Below are positions 25,460-34,527 of a DNA stretch of 47,923 nt, piece by piece. The translations under genes and the position numbers were made by a program. Numbering within the stretch: the first letter of the stretch is position 1; every line of letters begins with the position of its first letter. Source of the stretch: Clostridia bacterium BRH_c25 (GTDB lineage: Bacteria > Bacillota_A > Clostridia > Lutisporales > Lutisporaceae); assembly GCA_001515955.1 (NCBI GenBank), contig LOES01000201.1, positions 1 through 47,923 on the forward strand, written 5' to 3'. The notes below the pieces were generated by a model. The model was not told where the DNA came from, made no database searches, and saw only the letters and a program-made list of their open reading frames with translations.

Positions 25460-26515
25460 CTATATATTCAACAGTCTTTTTGCATTCGTCGAAAAAATAT
25501 CTGTTCTTTCTGTTTCATCTGCTGTTGCTTTTAAAACTGATAGCATGGGAAATGCTTGGTTAAAGAAAGGATAATCCGAGCCAAACATTAATCTTTCAGC
25601 ACCGACACTATTAATCATTCTTCTAACATTTTGCGAAGGTTGGGTGCTTATATCGGCATAGGTATTTGGATATTGCCTCATTACCTCTATCAACTCGTCA
25701 TTCTGTTCCAAACCTGAATGACCGAATATAAGCTTCAGGCTGGGAATGCTCTTTAGCACTCTAATAAATTTTGATATTTCTTGAGTATCCATATTCTTAA
25801 CCACTGACTTGGGGAGTCTCCTGAAAGAATTCGGAATGGCTATACCGCTGCATGAAATTATTGGTTTGCCTGTCTCGGATAAATAACCTAACAGATTAAT
25901 AACTCTTTTATCATCAAAATCTATTTTCCAAATATGAGGATTTAGCTTAAATCCCTTTACACCCATATCCAAGTACCGCTCTACTTTCCCCTTAACCTGA
26001 ACCTCATTAGGATTTATTGACCCAAAAAATATAAATTCCTGATTGTTCTTAGTTAATTCAAGCAAATTCTCTGTTTCTGACCCATCTACACCTTGAATCG
26101 GCAATAGTACCATCTGTTGAATATGATTCTGCTTCATATCTCTTATAACCCTCTCCAGAGATGCATTTTGGATTAACGGGATTACCCCCTCCAGTGCCGC
26201 CAACTCAGATAAACACCGTATTCCACCCCATGAAAGTGTTGTATCAGGCCAACAACGATATCCTACTTTTTCAAAATCAAAGTTCTTGATTTTCCCGGGA
26301 AAACAGGATAGATCAAAGAATGAACGGTCAAAGCAATCCGATTTTTGTTTCCGAAAGACTTTTGGAAGCATACTTGCTATACTCACAAAACAATGGGCAT
26401 GAAAGTCAATTGGATTATACTTCTCAACCAGTTCTTTCTTTATGATAAAATCACCATATTCAGTTAATTCCAGCTCTTTATAGCTTTTTAAAATATCATT
26501 TTTATCTTTTATCAT
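25460..26515 (-). CDS. Amidohydrolase-family metal-dependent hydrolase
   Basis: A 351-residue TIM-barrel protein of the amidohydrolase-2 type. Metal-binding features are DFHAHC (about residue 37), the KGFKLNPHIW strand (about 187, where a lysine and a histidine lie close), FGHSG near 265 and FGSDYPF near 313. Substrates of this family include aromatic carboxylates (decarboxylation) and lactones; none is indicated here. GGGAG precedes the ATG by about 11 bases, which is long. No neighbouring gene gives a pathway clue. Confidence 0.75.
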   Translation of the reverse strand: MIKDKNDILKSYKELELTEYGDFIIKKELVEKYNPIDFHAHCFVSIASMLPKVFRKQKSDCFDRSFFDLSCFPGKIKNFDFEKVGYRCWPDTTLSWGGIRCLSELAALEGVIPLIQNASLERVIRDMKQNHIQQMVLLPIQGVDGSETENLLELTKNNQEFIFFGSINPNEVQVKGKVERYLDMGVKGFKLNPHIWKIDFDDKRVINLLGYLSETGKPIISCSGIAIPNSFRRLPKSVVKNMDTQEISKFIRVLKSIPSLKLIFGHSGLEQNDELIEVMRQYPNTYADISTQPSQNVRRMINSVGAERLMFGSDYPFFNQAFPMLSVLKATADETERTDIFSTNAKRLLNI

Positions 26516-26639
26516 TGATTAGGCACTCCCAATATATAATAAACACCTATTATGCTTAACCCGGTGGCTTAAGAGGGTCATACACATCTCAATTCTGCCT
26601 GATGCTCAAACATCTCTAATACCACTGAGCTGTGTGAAG

Positions 26640-27197
26640 TTATTGTATCGGCTTGCTGTAAACAACTTTACCCTTTCTGTCAATTACATCAATACGTTCG
26701 ATTTCTCTTAATTCCTGCTGCTTTTTATATGATATGATGAGCGCATCCTTTTTCTCTATTGATGTTTGTATTGCATATGGTTCATAAGGCTCTTTGTCCT
26801 TAAATTCAACATATATGTCTACGTCCTTATCTTTAAGACTCTCATCAAGTATGAAAATACCTATATATGCCTCATAATCATCTCCGAGTTGAATATATTC
26901 TATTTCATCCAACTCCTTATTTGCATCAAGGCTGCCTTTGGCATATCCAATCCCATCCGTTGAATCGTCCTGACGTAATATCATAATTCCATATTCATTA
27001 TTGTCCCCATATGCAATTACTGTGGAATCCTCTTTCGACTCCATTGAAAGTGCTTTTATATTATTTTCTGTTACAAATTTATCTATTTGTTCATGGGACA
27101 ACCTGTCTTTGACTATTATGGAATCTACTATATCACAGCCGGCTAGAATAATAAGGATTACAAATATTACATTAACCAACCTCAAATATTTCGGCAT
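26640..27197 (-). CDS. Putative lipoprotein
   Basis: A 185-residue secreted protein. The N-terminus MPKYLRLVNVIFVILIILAGC ends in a lipobox (LAGC, cysteine at 21), so it is probably lipid-anchored outside the membrane. The mature part is acidic with beta-rich segments (STVIAYGDNNEYGIMIL); no domain recognised. The start follows AAGGATGTGTAGAA. It lies 13 bases after the hydrolase gene, suggesting a shared transcript. Confidence 0.65.
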   Translation of the reverse strand: MPKYLRLVNVIFVILIILAGCDIVDSIIVKDRLSHEQIDKFVTENNIKALSMESKEDSTVIAYGDNNEYGIMILRQDDSTDGIGYAKGSLDANKELDEIEYIQLGDDYEAYIGIFILDESLKDKDVDIYVEFKDKEPYEPYAIQTSIEKKDALIISYKKQQELREIERIDVIDRKGKVVYSKPIQ

Positions 27198-27210
27198 TTC
27201 TACACATCCT

Positions 27211-28038
27211 TTATTTGAGTAATATTTCTTCTACTCTGTCAATCCACTCATCGACAAGTGTATTGAACACTTCAACTTGCTCCAATTGCAGATTGTGTCC
27301 GGCTCTATCCAAAACTGCAAAAGTTCCTCTGGGAAAGCTATCCAATATATTCCAAGCATCTTTATACCCTACTGAAGAATCCTGCCTGCCCAATAAAAAC
27401 AAAACAGGTTTCTCATATTTATCTTTTAATCTATCAACATCGAATGAGAACGAAAAGCTCTCGTTTCTTATCTTCTCTAAGAAAGGTGCGTTTGCAATTC
27501 TAACACCTGAATATACCTCCTTGTTGTATCTTTCCCAAATCTCCTCGCTCTGCACTACTGCCATGGACTCGAACTCTTCTGCATCTTCTTTGCATAAGGT
27601 AGATAAAAGTTCATTATCTATGACTATTGCTGTATGGGGTGGGGTGTCTCTTTTTGAGTGGTCTTCGATAATGGAAGGGCACAATAAAAACAAACCATCT
27701 ACCCTCTCTGACATATGATGCATCACGCCTCGCGCCAGATAACCACCATATGATTCACCCGCTATTAGAAACCTCTCATTGGGAATGACTTTATCAATAA
27801 ATCCAAGCACAACCTTAAGCATTTTGTCTGAACTGTCAATCCAAGCTTCTCCCTTTGTTTTGCCCATACCAGGCAAATCAATATATATCCGCCTGTAACC
27901 TTCTCTTTTTAAAAACACAGGCTCCATACATCCACTCATTAGCCTATGATCAGGGTAATATCCATGAAGCATTATGACTGGCTTTCCTTCGCCATATTCC
28001 TCATAATATATTATAATATTGTCCAATTTGCATTTCAT
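27211..28038 (-). CDS. Alpha/beta hydrolase
   Basis: A 275-residue alpha/beta-hydrolase fold protein. The oxyanion region is VIMLHGYYPDH (about residue 22), the nucleophile elbow GESYGG (about 97), a candidate acid lies in LLGRQDSS near 218, and the catalytic histidine in AGHNLQLEQ near 247. Substrate unknown. The start ATG follows AAGGAGATATAAGA; the upstream extension lacks a site and overlaps the flavin reductase gene. It follows that gene by 19 bases. Confidence 0.83.
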   Translation of the reverse strand: MKCKLDNIIIYYEEYGEGKPVIMLHGYYPDHRLMSGCMEPVFLKREGYRRIYIDLPGMGKTKGEAWIDSSDKMLKVVLGFIDKVIPNERFLIAGESYGGYLARGVMHHMSERVDGLFLLCPSIIEDHSKRDTPPHTAIVIDNELLSTLCKEDAEEFESMAVVQSEEIWERYNKEVYSGVRIANAPFLEKIRNESFSFSFDVDRLKDKYEKPVLFLLGRQDSSVGYKDAWNILDSFPRGTFAVLDRAGHNLQLEQVEVFNTLVDEWIDRVEEILLK

Positions 28039-28057
28039 TCTTATATCTCCTTCAAAT

Positions 28058-28636
28058 CTAGTAAATATAATCAAAATTTTTCTTTGATTCTCCAACATTT
28101 CCTGCTCTTTTACCTAACTTGTAATAACCGCCGGGTGCATATATCAAAGGATCAACGTTAATCATGTCTATCTTTCCATAAGCAGTATCTGAAATCTTCT
28201 CATCAACCAGTATGTTTTTTATTTCTCCAATGTAAATTGTCCCATCCCCGACTTGTACCGTGTCAACCAACATACACTCATATACCCAAGGCGAAACACC
28301 TAAGACAGGTACATTTACCACTTCACCTTTGGCACAATTCACCTTTGCTGCTTCACATTTATCAGTAGAAGAACCTGAATGAGTTCCAAAATAATCTGCA
28401 ATATCCATCATCTCTGCAGTTACCAGGTTAACCGAAAACATTCCGTTCTTCTCCACCTGCTCCCTGGTTGCCTTTTTTCCACGGGAAGCAAACATCAACA
28501 TGGGAGGCTCTACAGAGCAGAATGTTACCAAAGTAATCAACGCAAAATTAGGCTTCCTATCCTCTTTGTAGGTACCAACTAAATATGATGGTTGAGGAAA
28601 AAATCCACGTTGGGGTGGAATTGAACGCTTTACCAT
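28058..28636 (-). CDS. Flavin reductase-like FMN-binding protein
   Basis: A 192-residue member of the flavin reductase-like/split-barrel family that binds FMN. Visible are the NFALITLVTFCSVEPPMLMFAS stretch (split to stay brief: NFALITLVTF and EPPMLMFAS, residues about 31-52), NGMFSVNLV near 65 and DPLIYAPGGYYKLG near 165. A second family member lies at 32310. The ATG at 28636 follows GAGGTGTTAATT. The family includes NAD(P)H:FMN reductases and proteins of unknown redox role. Confidence 0.82.
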   Translation of the reverse strand: MVKRSIPPQRGFFPQPSYLVGTYKEDRKPNFALITLVTFCSVEPPMLMFASRGKKATREQVEKNGMFSVNLVTAEMMDIADYFGTHSGSSTDKCEAAKVNCAKGEVVNVPVLGVSPWVYECMLVDTVQVGDGTIYIGEIKNILVDEKISDTAYGKIDMINVDPLIYAPGGYYKLGKRAGNVGESKKNFDYIY

Positions 28637-28669
28637 AATTAACACCTCACTGCATATAGTTTAGTAATG

Positions 28670-29341
28670 CTATTGCTTTTTCCATACTAATGAATATCTC
28701 CAAAATAAATGTCTTTTCACTTTAGCACCTGGTAATATATTTCTACAAGCTTGCTTTACTTCTTTTATAGTCAGATAATTATCATGTTTCCCATGCTCAT
28801 CCCATGCCTTTATCTCTTCCTCACTTTTTCTCAAGTGTCCCGTTTTGAACAGCATAAAAAGTAAGTTTATCGGTATTGCAGCAGCCGAATAAATGAAATC
28901 AACTATGGACTGCTGTTTGTAAAGGTCTAATACCAGAAAGGTACCTCCTTGCCTAAGTGACTTGTCTGCAATATTCAACATCCTCTCCAGCGGCAAGTGA
29001 TGCATTGTGGCAATAGAAACTATGCAGTCATAATTGTTTTCCTCCAATGGATGCTCAAGTATATCTCCCAAGCTATATGAAATATTGTCATACCCTTGAG
29101 ATATCTCAATTGCTTTCTTTATCATCTCCGGTGATAAGTCAATCCCCTGCACACCCTCATATTTCCTAGCCAAGAGCCTGCTAAACTCACCTGTGCCGCA
29201 CCCAATATCGAGGCTAAGCCCACACTGTTCCGACATATGCCTTAACAAATACTTATGATAATGCCTGTTATGATCCCATTTGTTTTCACCCAAACAGGCT
29301 ATTCTGTTAAAGTCCTCTGTAATCTCATGTTTGCTTTCCAT
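28670..29341 (-). CDS. Class I SAM-dependent methyltransferase
   Basis: A 223-residue methyltransferase with motif I LSLDIGCGTGEFSRLLA near residues 42-58, the acidic strand end GIDLSPEM near 66, and the IVSIATMHHLPL motif near 107. The C-terminal part has a hydrophobic helix (IYSAAAIPINLLFMLF) that may cover a lipophilic substrate or touch the membrane. The ATG at 29341 has GGAGG eight bases upstream. The next gene upstream is a carbamoyltransferase; no functional link is evident. Confidence 0.85.
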   Translation of the reverse strand: MESKHEITEDFNRIACLGENKWDHNRHYHKYLLRHMSEQCGLSLDIGCGTGEFSRLLARKYEGVQGIDLSPEMIKKAIEISQGYDNISYSLGDILEHPLEENNYDCIVSIATMHHLPLERMLNIADKSLRQGGTFLVLDLYKQQSIVDFIYSAAAIPINLLFMLFKTGHLRKSEEEIKAWDEHGKHDNYLTIKEVKQACRNILPGAKVKRHLFWRYSLVWKKQ

Positions 29342-29412
29342 CTGCTTTTCCTCCATTATCAATGTTTCCAGAAAACATACAAATTTATATCTTTCAGCAT
29401 GGCCTCCGCTGC

Positions 29413-30273
29413 TTATAACCGGTCTATTGTTATCCCGCAGCAGAATAATATTATTGCTTGCTGTACATATATCAGATTTTTCTTTAACTCGTACCCGACA
29501 AAATACTTGGAATCAATTACATCTTCAGACACTTCTTCTCCCCTTGTGAATGGGGGGCAGGGGTTAAGTATTGCATTTCTCTGTGCTAATCTCATAACTT
29601 CAGTTGTTATTTGATATTCAGATATGTATTCTTCATTTCTAAGTTCTTCCGGAATACCGTCTGTTAGTACAATGTCACACAGCTTTACTGCTTCTTTGAG
29701 GTTTTCACTGAATTTATATATATCTGTTTCATCACCCAGTTCATAACCGGCTCTGCATATTTGATACAGCTTAAACCCCAATACTTGTGATGCTTCTAAC
29801 CAGGACCTTCCAATATTGCCTTTTGCACCAACAAAGGCATAATTCAGCTTGAGGAAATCCTGCTTGAGCTTACTTATCGAATACAAATCCGACATTATCT
29901 CACAGGGATGATTATACTTCGTCATTGCATTAATTACTGGTATGCCGGAGTATTTGCACAGTTCATCAATAACCTTAATATCTGGGTGTCTGACAATAAT
30001 TCCATCTGCCCAATTACTTATATATCCTGCAACATCCTTAATAGCCTCTTTTTTATCTAAGGTTTGAGGCGGGAATAATATACTCGTCCCTCCAAGTTCC
30101 TTTATTCCCTTTTCAAAAGTAATCCTGGTCCTTATACTTGATTCCGGAAAAAACAATATAAACATTTTATCCTTAAGCGGCTGCATAGGGCAAGTGGTTT
30201 TCAATATGTCTGCCAGCTTAAAGATATATTGAACCTGTTCCACCGATAAATTGTCAATCCTGCTAAAGTTCAT
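29413..30273 (-). CDS. Carbamoyltransferase of uncertain acceptor
   Basis: A 286-residue member of the aspartate/ornithine carbamoyltransferase superfamily. The carbamoyl-phosphate site SSIRTRITFEKG lies near residue 45. The second site is HPCEIMSD near 128, where true ornithine enzymes have HPxQ. The acceptor loop NPCPPFTRGEEV near 245 resembles the HPGPxxRG loop of aspartate enzymes more than the HCLP of ornithine enzymes. It is shorter than usual (about 300-330). Acceptor unknown. The start follows AAAGGAGTATATC. It diverges from ychF. Confidence 0.72.
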   Translation of the reverse strand: MNFSRIDNLSVEQVQYIFKLADILKTTCPMQPLKDKMFILFFPESSIRTRITFEKGIKELGGTSILFPPQTLDKKEAIKDVAGYISNWADGIIVRHPDIKVIDELCKYSGIPVINAMTKYNHPCEIMSDLYSISKLKQDFLKLNYAFVGAKGNIGRSWLEASQVLGFKLYQICRAGYELGDETDIYKFSENLKEAVKLCDIVLTDGIPEELRNEEYISEYQITTEVMRLAQRNAILNPCPPFTRGEEVSEDVIDSKYFVGYELKKNLIYVQQAIILFCCGITIDRL

Positions 30274-30440
30274 GATATACTCCTTTCTAAATATAAAGGG
30301 CACCATTATCAAGCATATATCCGTATGTCAATGCATTGTTCTTAATAATATCCTTTAGAGTCAATCTGACAAAATCCATATGAGATTATATTTCTACATG
30401 CCCTGGTAAATTCCTTCCATATAAATTTACTTCGCTAAAG

Positions 30441-30469
30441 TTGCACTTATCTATCATCTATAATATAAT
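30441..30469 (+). promoter_or_regulatory. Sigma-A promoter of ychF
   Basis: TTGCAC (30441-30446) and TATAAT (30464-30469) with a 17-base spacer, 78 bases before the ychF start. Confidence 0.72.
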
Positions 30470-30546
30470 TTTACATTGTGGCAATATTAATTTTAATCCT
30501 TAAAATTCACAAAAGAATACTTTTTATCATAGAAAGGATAAATCAA

Positions 30547-31644
30547 ATGAAACTTGGAATCGTAGGTCTGCCAAACATAGGAAAAAGCACACTTTTTAAT
30601 GCTATCACCCAGGCTGGGGCTGAATCTGCCAACTATCCCTTCTGCACAATAGAGCCAAATGTAGGCGTAGTTGCAGTACCTGACGAAAGACTGGCAAAAC
30701 TGGCTGAAATATATGCCTCAAAAAAAATTGTCCCAACTGCTATTGAATTTTATGATATAGCCGGACTTGTAAAAGGTGCAAGTAAGGGAGAAGGACTGGG
30801 AAACAAGTTCCTTTCACATATACGTGAGGTTGAAGCTATTGTACATGTAGTCAGATGCTTCGAAAGTAAAGACATTGTACATGTAGACGGAAGCGTAAAT
30901 CCTCTTAGAGATATTGAGACTATAAATCTTGAGTTAATACTCTCAGATATAGAAGTGTTGGAAAGAAGACTTCAAAGATCTCAGAAGGCTGCCAAGGGTG
31001 ATAAGACTCTGGCTGCAGAAGCAGCATTGATTCAGGAGGCAATGGCAATACTGGAAGAAGGCAAATCCGTAAGGACACTTGACCTGCCCGATGAGCAGAA
31101 GGAGCTTGTTAAATCTTTTAATCTCCTAAGCTCAAAACCTATTATCTATGTTGCTAACGTGTCTGAAGAGGATTTAGCCAATGACGGCAATTCAAATCCT
31201 CATGTAGCAAGTGTAAGGAAATTCGCTTCTGCTGAAGATGCTGAGGTGGTTATCATCTCTGCGCAGATAGAGGAAGAGATAGCTCAGCTGCCGGAGGAAG
31301 AAAGACTTGAATTTCTTCACGACCTTGGCCTTGACAAGTCAGGCTTGGATAAACTGATACAAGCAAGCTACCATCTGCTGGGGCTTATAAGCTTTTTAAC
31401 TGCAGGATCCCCTGAGTCAAGGGCCTGGACCATAAAAGCCGGTACCCCGGCGCCTCAGGCAGCCGGCAAAATCCATTCCGATATAGAAAGAGGCTTCATC
31501 CGTGCTGAGGTAATAGCTTATGATGATCTTATGGCCCATGGGGGCAGCATGACATCAGCCAAGGAAAAAGGCCTTGTACGGATCGAAGGCAAGGACTATA
31601 TCATGAAAGATGGAGATGTAGTAAATTTCAGGTTTAACGTTTAG
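30547..31644 (+). CDS. ychF: Ribosome-binding ATPase YchF
   Basis: A 365-residue P-loop protein of the Obg family that hydrolyses ATP and binds ribosomes. The N-terminus carries the G1 loop [15 protein letters not shown] (residues 7-21), then the [12 protein letters not shown] switch region, [16 protein letters not shown] (G3), and a C-terminal TGS domain that includes the conserved AHGG. The true start is the ATG at 30547 (MKLGIVGLP), after AAAGGATAAATCAA. A conserved housekeeping gene inside an otherwise accessory stretch. Confidence 0.97.
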   Translation: MKLGIVGLPNIGKSTLFNAITQAGAESANYPFCTIEPNVGVVAVPDERLAKLAEIYASKKIVPTAIEFYDIAGLVKGASKGEGLGNKFLSHIREVEAIVHVVRCFESKDIVHVDGSVNPLRDIETINLELILSDIEVLERRLQRSQKAAKGDKTLAAEAALIQEAMAILEEGKSVRTLDLPDEQKELVKSFNLLSSKPIIYVANVSEEDLANDGNSNPHVASVRKFASAEDAEVVIISAQIEEEIAQLPEEERLEFLHDLGLDKSGLDKLIQASYHLLGLISFLTAGSPESRAWTIKAGTPAPQAAGKIHSDIERGFIRAEVIAYDDLMAHGGSMTSAKEKGLVRIEGKDYIMKDGDVVNFRFNV

Positions 31645-31682
31645 TTGACATATCAAAAGGGTGATGAGTTAGGCATTCTGCT

Positions 31683-32294
31683 TTATGCATCCAAATGTGA
31701 GATCTCATTTATTGATATTACTTTGAAATCATTGTTTTCATCATCATATCTTAAAAGGCTGATTCCACAATTGTATGGATGTAAATTGAATCTCTTGTAT
31801 TGCGGCAATCCAAGAAAATGACTGATTATTGACCTGATTACTCCTCCATGACAAACTATGCATACATTTTCAAGCTTTCTATCCTTTATAGACTTCAGAA
31901 AATTTAATGTGCGTGTTAATACCTCTTCACCGGATTCCCCTTCAGGATACTTGAAATCTTTTTCTTTTTTCAGAAATTCATCGTAAAACTCCGGATGATC
32001 TTTCCTGATTTGATCCTCAGAAGAGGTATGGAATACACCCATATGAATTTCTCTTATCTGCTTGTCAATTTCTATCGATTGTCCCCGTTGATAACTTGAT
32101 ATTATTTCCGCGGTCTGTATTGCCCTTTTTAAATCACTGGAATAAATTGCATTGAACTGTATTCTTGAAAGCCGTTTTCCTGCCAGATGTGCTTGACTTA
32201 GTCCCAATTTGGTCAATTCAGCATCGGGATAACCGTCATTATTGAAAATACGGTCTTTTCCTGCTTCTCCGTGTCTAACGATATATATATCCAT
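31683..32294 (-). CDS. Histidine phosphatase family protein
   Basis: A 203-residue phosphoglycerate-mutase-like phosphatase. The catalytic histidine is in IVRHGEAG (residues 5-12). Other features are SSDLKRAIQTAEII (about 53), IREIHMGVF with the proton-donor glutamate (about 82), and VCHGGVIRSII with the second catalytic histidine (about 148). The likely substrate is a small phosphomonoester such as alpha-ribazole phosphate or a sugar phosphate; the sequence does not decide. The start follows AGGAGGTGGCATA. Convergent with ychF. Confidence 0.87.
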   Translation of the reverse strand: MDIYIVRHGEAGKDRIFNNDGYPDAELTKLGLSQAHLAGKRLSRIQFNAIYSSDLKRAIQTAEIISSYQRGQSIEIDKQIREIHMGVFHTSSEDQIRKDHPEFYDEFLKKEKDFKYPEGESGEEVLTRTLNFLKSIKDRKLENVCIVCHGGVIRSIISHFLGLPQYKRFNLHPYNCGISLLRYDDENNDFKVISINEISHLDA

Positions 32295-32309
32295 TATGCC
32301 ACCTCCTAT

Positions 32310-32849
32310 TCATCTCTTCAAAAGCTCACCGTTACCAGCACCCTCAATTAGCTGTCCCACAGTTCTGAACTGCCCGAGCCAGAACATCAGTGCATCATCC
32401 CGTGTATAATCCTCGTCTATATGTACTTCCTTAATTTCACCAATGAACCATCTATGACTGCCCTCATAGCCGATCTGATGCACAACCTGACATTCAAGGC
32501 TTACCGGACATTCCTCAATAATATGGCTGTCAATCTTATTCCCTTTCCGGGGTGTCAGGCCTGCTTTTTGATACTTGTCCACATCCCTTCCCGAGAATGC
32601 ACCGCAAATATTAAGCTTCTCCAATTGTTCCTTAGTTGGGATATTTATTCCAAACTCTCCCTTTTCAGTTATAAGCTCATAGGTGTACTTCTCAGGCTTA
32701 ATCCCCACCATCACTGATGGAGGCTTGAAGGAATAGAAGTGAAATGCCCCGGCCGCCATAATATTCCTGCCCACAGTTACAAGAATAACCGGAAAGGAAG
32801 GAAGTGCAATTATTCCATCAAATATATTATCATGAACTAGCTTCACCAA
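32310..32849 (-). CDS. Flavin reductase-like FMN-binding protein
   Basis: A 179-residue protein of the flavin reductase-like split-barrel family: FPVILVTVGRNIMAAGAFHF near residue 20, then PPSVMVGI, GEFGINIP near 67 and RWFIGEIKEVHIDED near 135. It is only distantly similar to the one at 28058. The start is either TTG (32849) or the adjacent GTG (32846) after AGGAGGGAATAT; both fit. It lies 15 bases before the histidine phosphatase gene. The 60-bp repeat copy B sits 12 bases upstream of its start. Confidence 0.82.
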   Translation of the reverse strand: MVKLVHDNIFDGIIALPSFPVILVTVGRNIMAAGAFHFYSFKPPSVMVGIKPEKYTYELITEKGEFGINIPTKEQLEKLNICGAFSGRDVDKYQKAGLTPRKGNKIDSHIIEECPVSLECQVVHQIGYEGSHRWFIGEIKEVHIDEDYTRDDALMFWLGQFRTVGQLIEGAGNGELLKR

Positions 32850-32860
32850 ATATTCCCTCC

Positions 32861-32920
32861 TATATATTTCGCGAAAAACACTTTACATTCTTTATTCAAA
32901 TTTCGCGTAAATATTTCCTT
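32861..32920. repeat. 60-bp dispersed repeat, copy B
   Basis: Same orientation as copy A at 21162-21221, with 5 differences in 60. Here it overlaps the 3' end of the nucleotidyltransferase gene, supplying its last 9 codons and stop, and lies immediately upstream of the flavin reductase ribosome binding site. Confidence 0.9.
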
Positions 32921-33713
32921 TCAGTTCACTGACCAGGTTGATCCACAAAGTATATGATTTTTCAATATCTTCCGGACAGCTGCCCAATTTAACAACATCT
33001 AATAGCTTTTCATTACATAATGCGGGTTTAATTTTGAAATTACTTATAAATTCCAATGTTCTTTTACGACTTGGAAAATATACTTTATTTATAGCAAACA
33101 GGGCTTGAAGCAAATGATCTATTGCAATATCCAGTGCAAAGTGGTAAAACAGTACATCTTTTCTAGTTACTGCGCGTTCTAAATCTTCTGTGTCGTCAAG
33201 TTCAGTCAAATGGTATTTTGCAAGCATTCTTGATAATTCATCCGGGTACTCTAATAATTTGTTTTTTAATGAATTCAAAAAATTGTTTTTGTCATATAAA
33301 ACAGTGATATTCTTAAGCATTGCACATCGGCCTATAGGATAATAATAGTTGTCCAATTTGTCAGGATAATCTCCATTAAGAATAGCTTCTATCTCACATA
33401 AAGTCTCATCAATTGTAAAATACATTAACCAAGTATCAACACCGTTTATAAGTGTGAAATCTCTACTTCCCCAATGACCTCCTTGAAAGATATTGATTTT
33501 GCTATTCTGCAATAAGTCTCCCAAATCATTGATAACAGCTTCTCTTCTTTCAAACTCAGGTATTTTATCACAATATATAAAAATATCGATATCACCCTCT
33601 CCTGCTGTGGGAAGCGGACTCTTACCACCGCTTATACCTATTGACTGCACCTCCTGGATTTTAGAAATTCTATTTATTAGCACTTCAAAGATCTTTTCTG
33701 TATTGTTATTCAT
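32892..33713 (-). CDS. DUF4037-type nucleotidyltransferase domain protein
   Basis: A 273-residue protein with an N-terminal nucleotidyltransferase fold: SIGISGGKSPLPTAGEGDID (glycine pair and DxD, about residues 28-47). A helical DUF4037-like domain follows (about 170-240, DVLFYHFALDIAIDHLL and FPSRKRTLEF). The family resembles aminoglycoside nucleotidyltransferases and minimal toxin-antitoxin transferases, but the role is unknown. The start ATG follows GGGAGGAGAAAGT. The last codons lie inside a dispersed repeat, so the C-terminus may have been altered by its insertion. Confidence 0.7.
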   Translation of the reverse strand: MNNNTEKIFEVLINRISKIQEVQSIGISGGKSPLPTAGEGDIDIFIYCDKIPEFERREAVINDLGDLLQNSKINIFQGGHWGSRDFTLINGVDTWLMYFTIDETLCEIEAILNGDYPDKLDNYYYPIGRCAMLKNITVLYDKNNFLNSLKNKLLEYPDELSRMLAKYHLTELDDTEDLERAVTRKDVLFYHFALDIAIDHLLQALFAINKVYFPSRKRTLEFISNFKIKPALCNEKLLDVVKLGSCPEDIEKSYTLWINLVSELKGNIYAKFE

Positions 33714-33732
33714 ACTTTCTCCTCCCAAAACC

Positions 33733-34215
33733 TTATTCAGAATATTGCCTGGATTCTTCCATAGCTTTACGAAACAGTGCTTTGGTCTCTTTTACCGATC
33801 CAATTGTTGGCCTGTGCTTGACGCCCGTATATAGTCTGAATACCGCATTTACCCCAAATTCCTTATATACTTTTTCTGATTCCGGCCATCGTTTTACGGG
33901 TGTACTTCCAAATAATTCATTTATTATAATTCTGTCCTCTTCTTCATAACTATCGCCATAAGGAACAGAGTCATTCTCATCCTGATCACCCAGATAGAAT
34001 AATTGAGGAACTTTTTTATAGGTTTCCATATCAAACTCTTTTCCGGTTAAATCCTTTAAATCCGATATACCGATCGGATACCTCAGTTCTTGATTATTCC
34101 ACATTTTCACGGGAGCAATGGGCCATCCCCCCGGTGAACCCACAGATGCAGCCAATACACGGTCCGGATGCAGTACAGTAAATCTGTTTGCAAACATACC
34201 GCTGGCTGAAAACCC
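33733..34215 (-). pseudogene. Alpha/beta hydrolase, C-terminal remnant
   Basis: The frame begins GFSASG, a serine-hydrolase nucleophile elbow, immediately after a TAG stop, and continues through SPGGWPIAPV and a C-terminal VKHRPTIG containing a candidate catalytic histidine. The roughly 100-residue N-terminal half of the fold is missing. There is no ribosome binding site before the first ATG (34197). The frame is in phase with the nitroreductase remnant upstream, separated only by the TAG, suggesting a deletion joined the two. It probably encodes no working enzyme. Confidence 0.7.
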
Positions 34216-34527
34216 CTAGTAATGTCCTATAACAGGCTTGTCCTTTGCCCTGTGCTTGCGGCCAGGCTCATATTCCTGCCAGTATACCCTTTTTTCGTCA
34301 TACCGTGTTCTCGCTTCTTTTTCCTCTGCAGGATACCCAACATACACAATACCCAGTGGAATGACGTAATCAGGTATATTCAATATTTCCCTCAGCTTCT
34401 TTATATTGCTCTCAATGGGATATATGCCTATCCATACCGTCCCAAGCCCAAGACTTGTTGCTGCAATCAAAATATTCTCTGTTGCCGCACTGCAATCCTG
34501 AACCCACATTCCCTTACCCGGGCCTTT
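34216..34527 (-). pseudogene. Nitroreductase, C-terminal remnant
   Basis: The frame reads GPGKGMWVQDCSAATENILI, then LGLGTVWIGIYPIE, IPLGIVYVGYPAE and a C-terminal KRVYWQEYEPGRKHRAKDK. This is the C-terminal half of a nitroreductase-family FMN oxidoreductase; the N-terminal FMN-binding half is absent. The upstream coding sequence of the barrel protein runs into this DNA in another frame and adds a nonsense tail, so a deletion between the two genes is likely. Confidence 0.75.
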
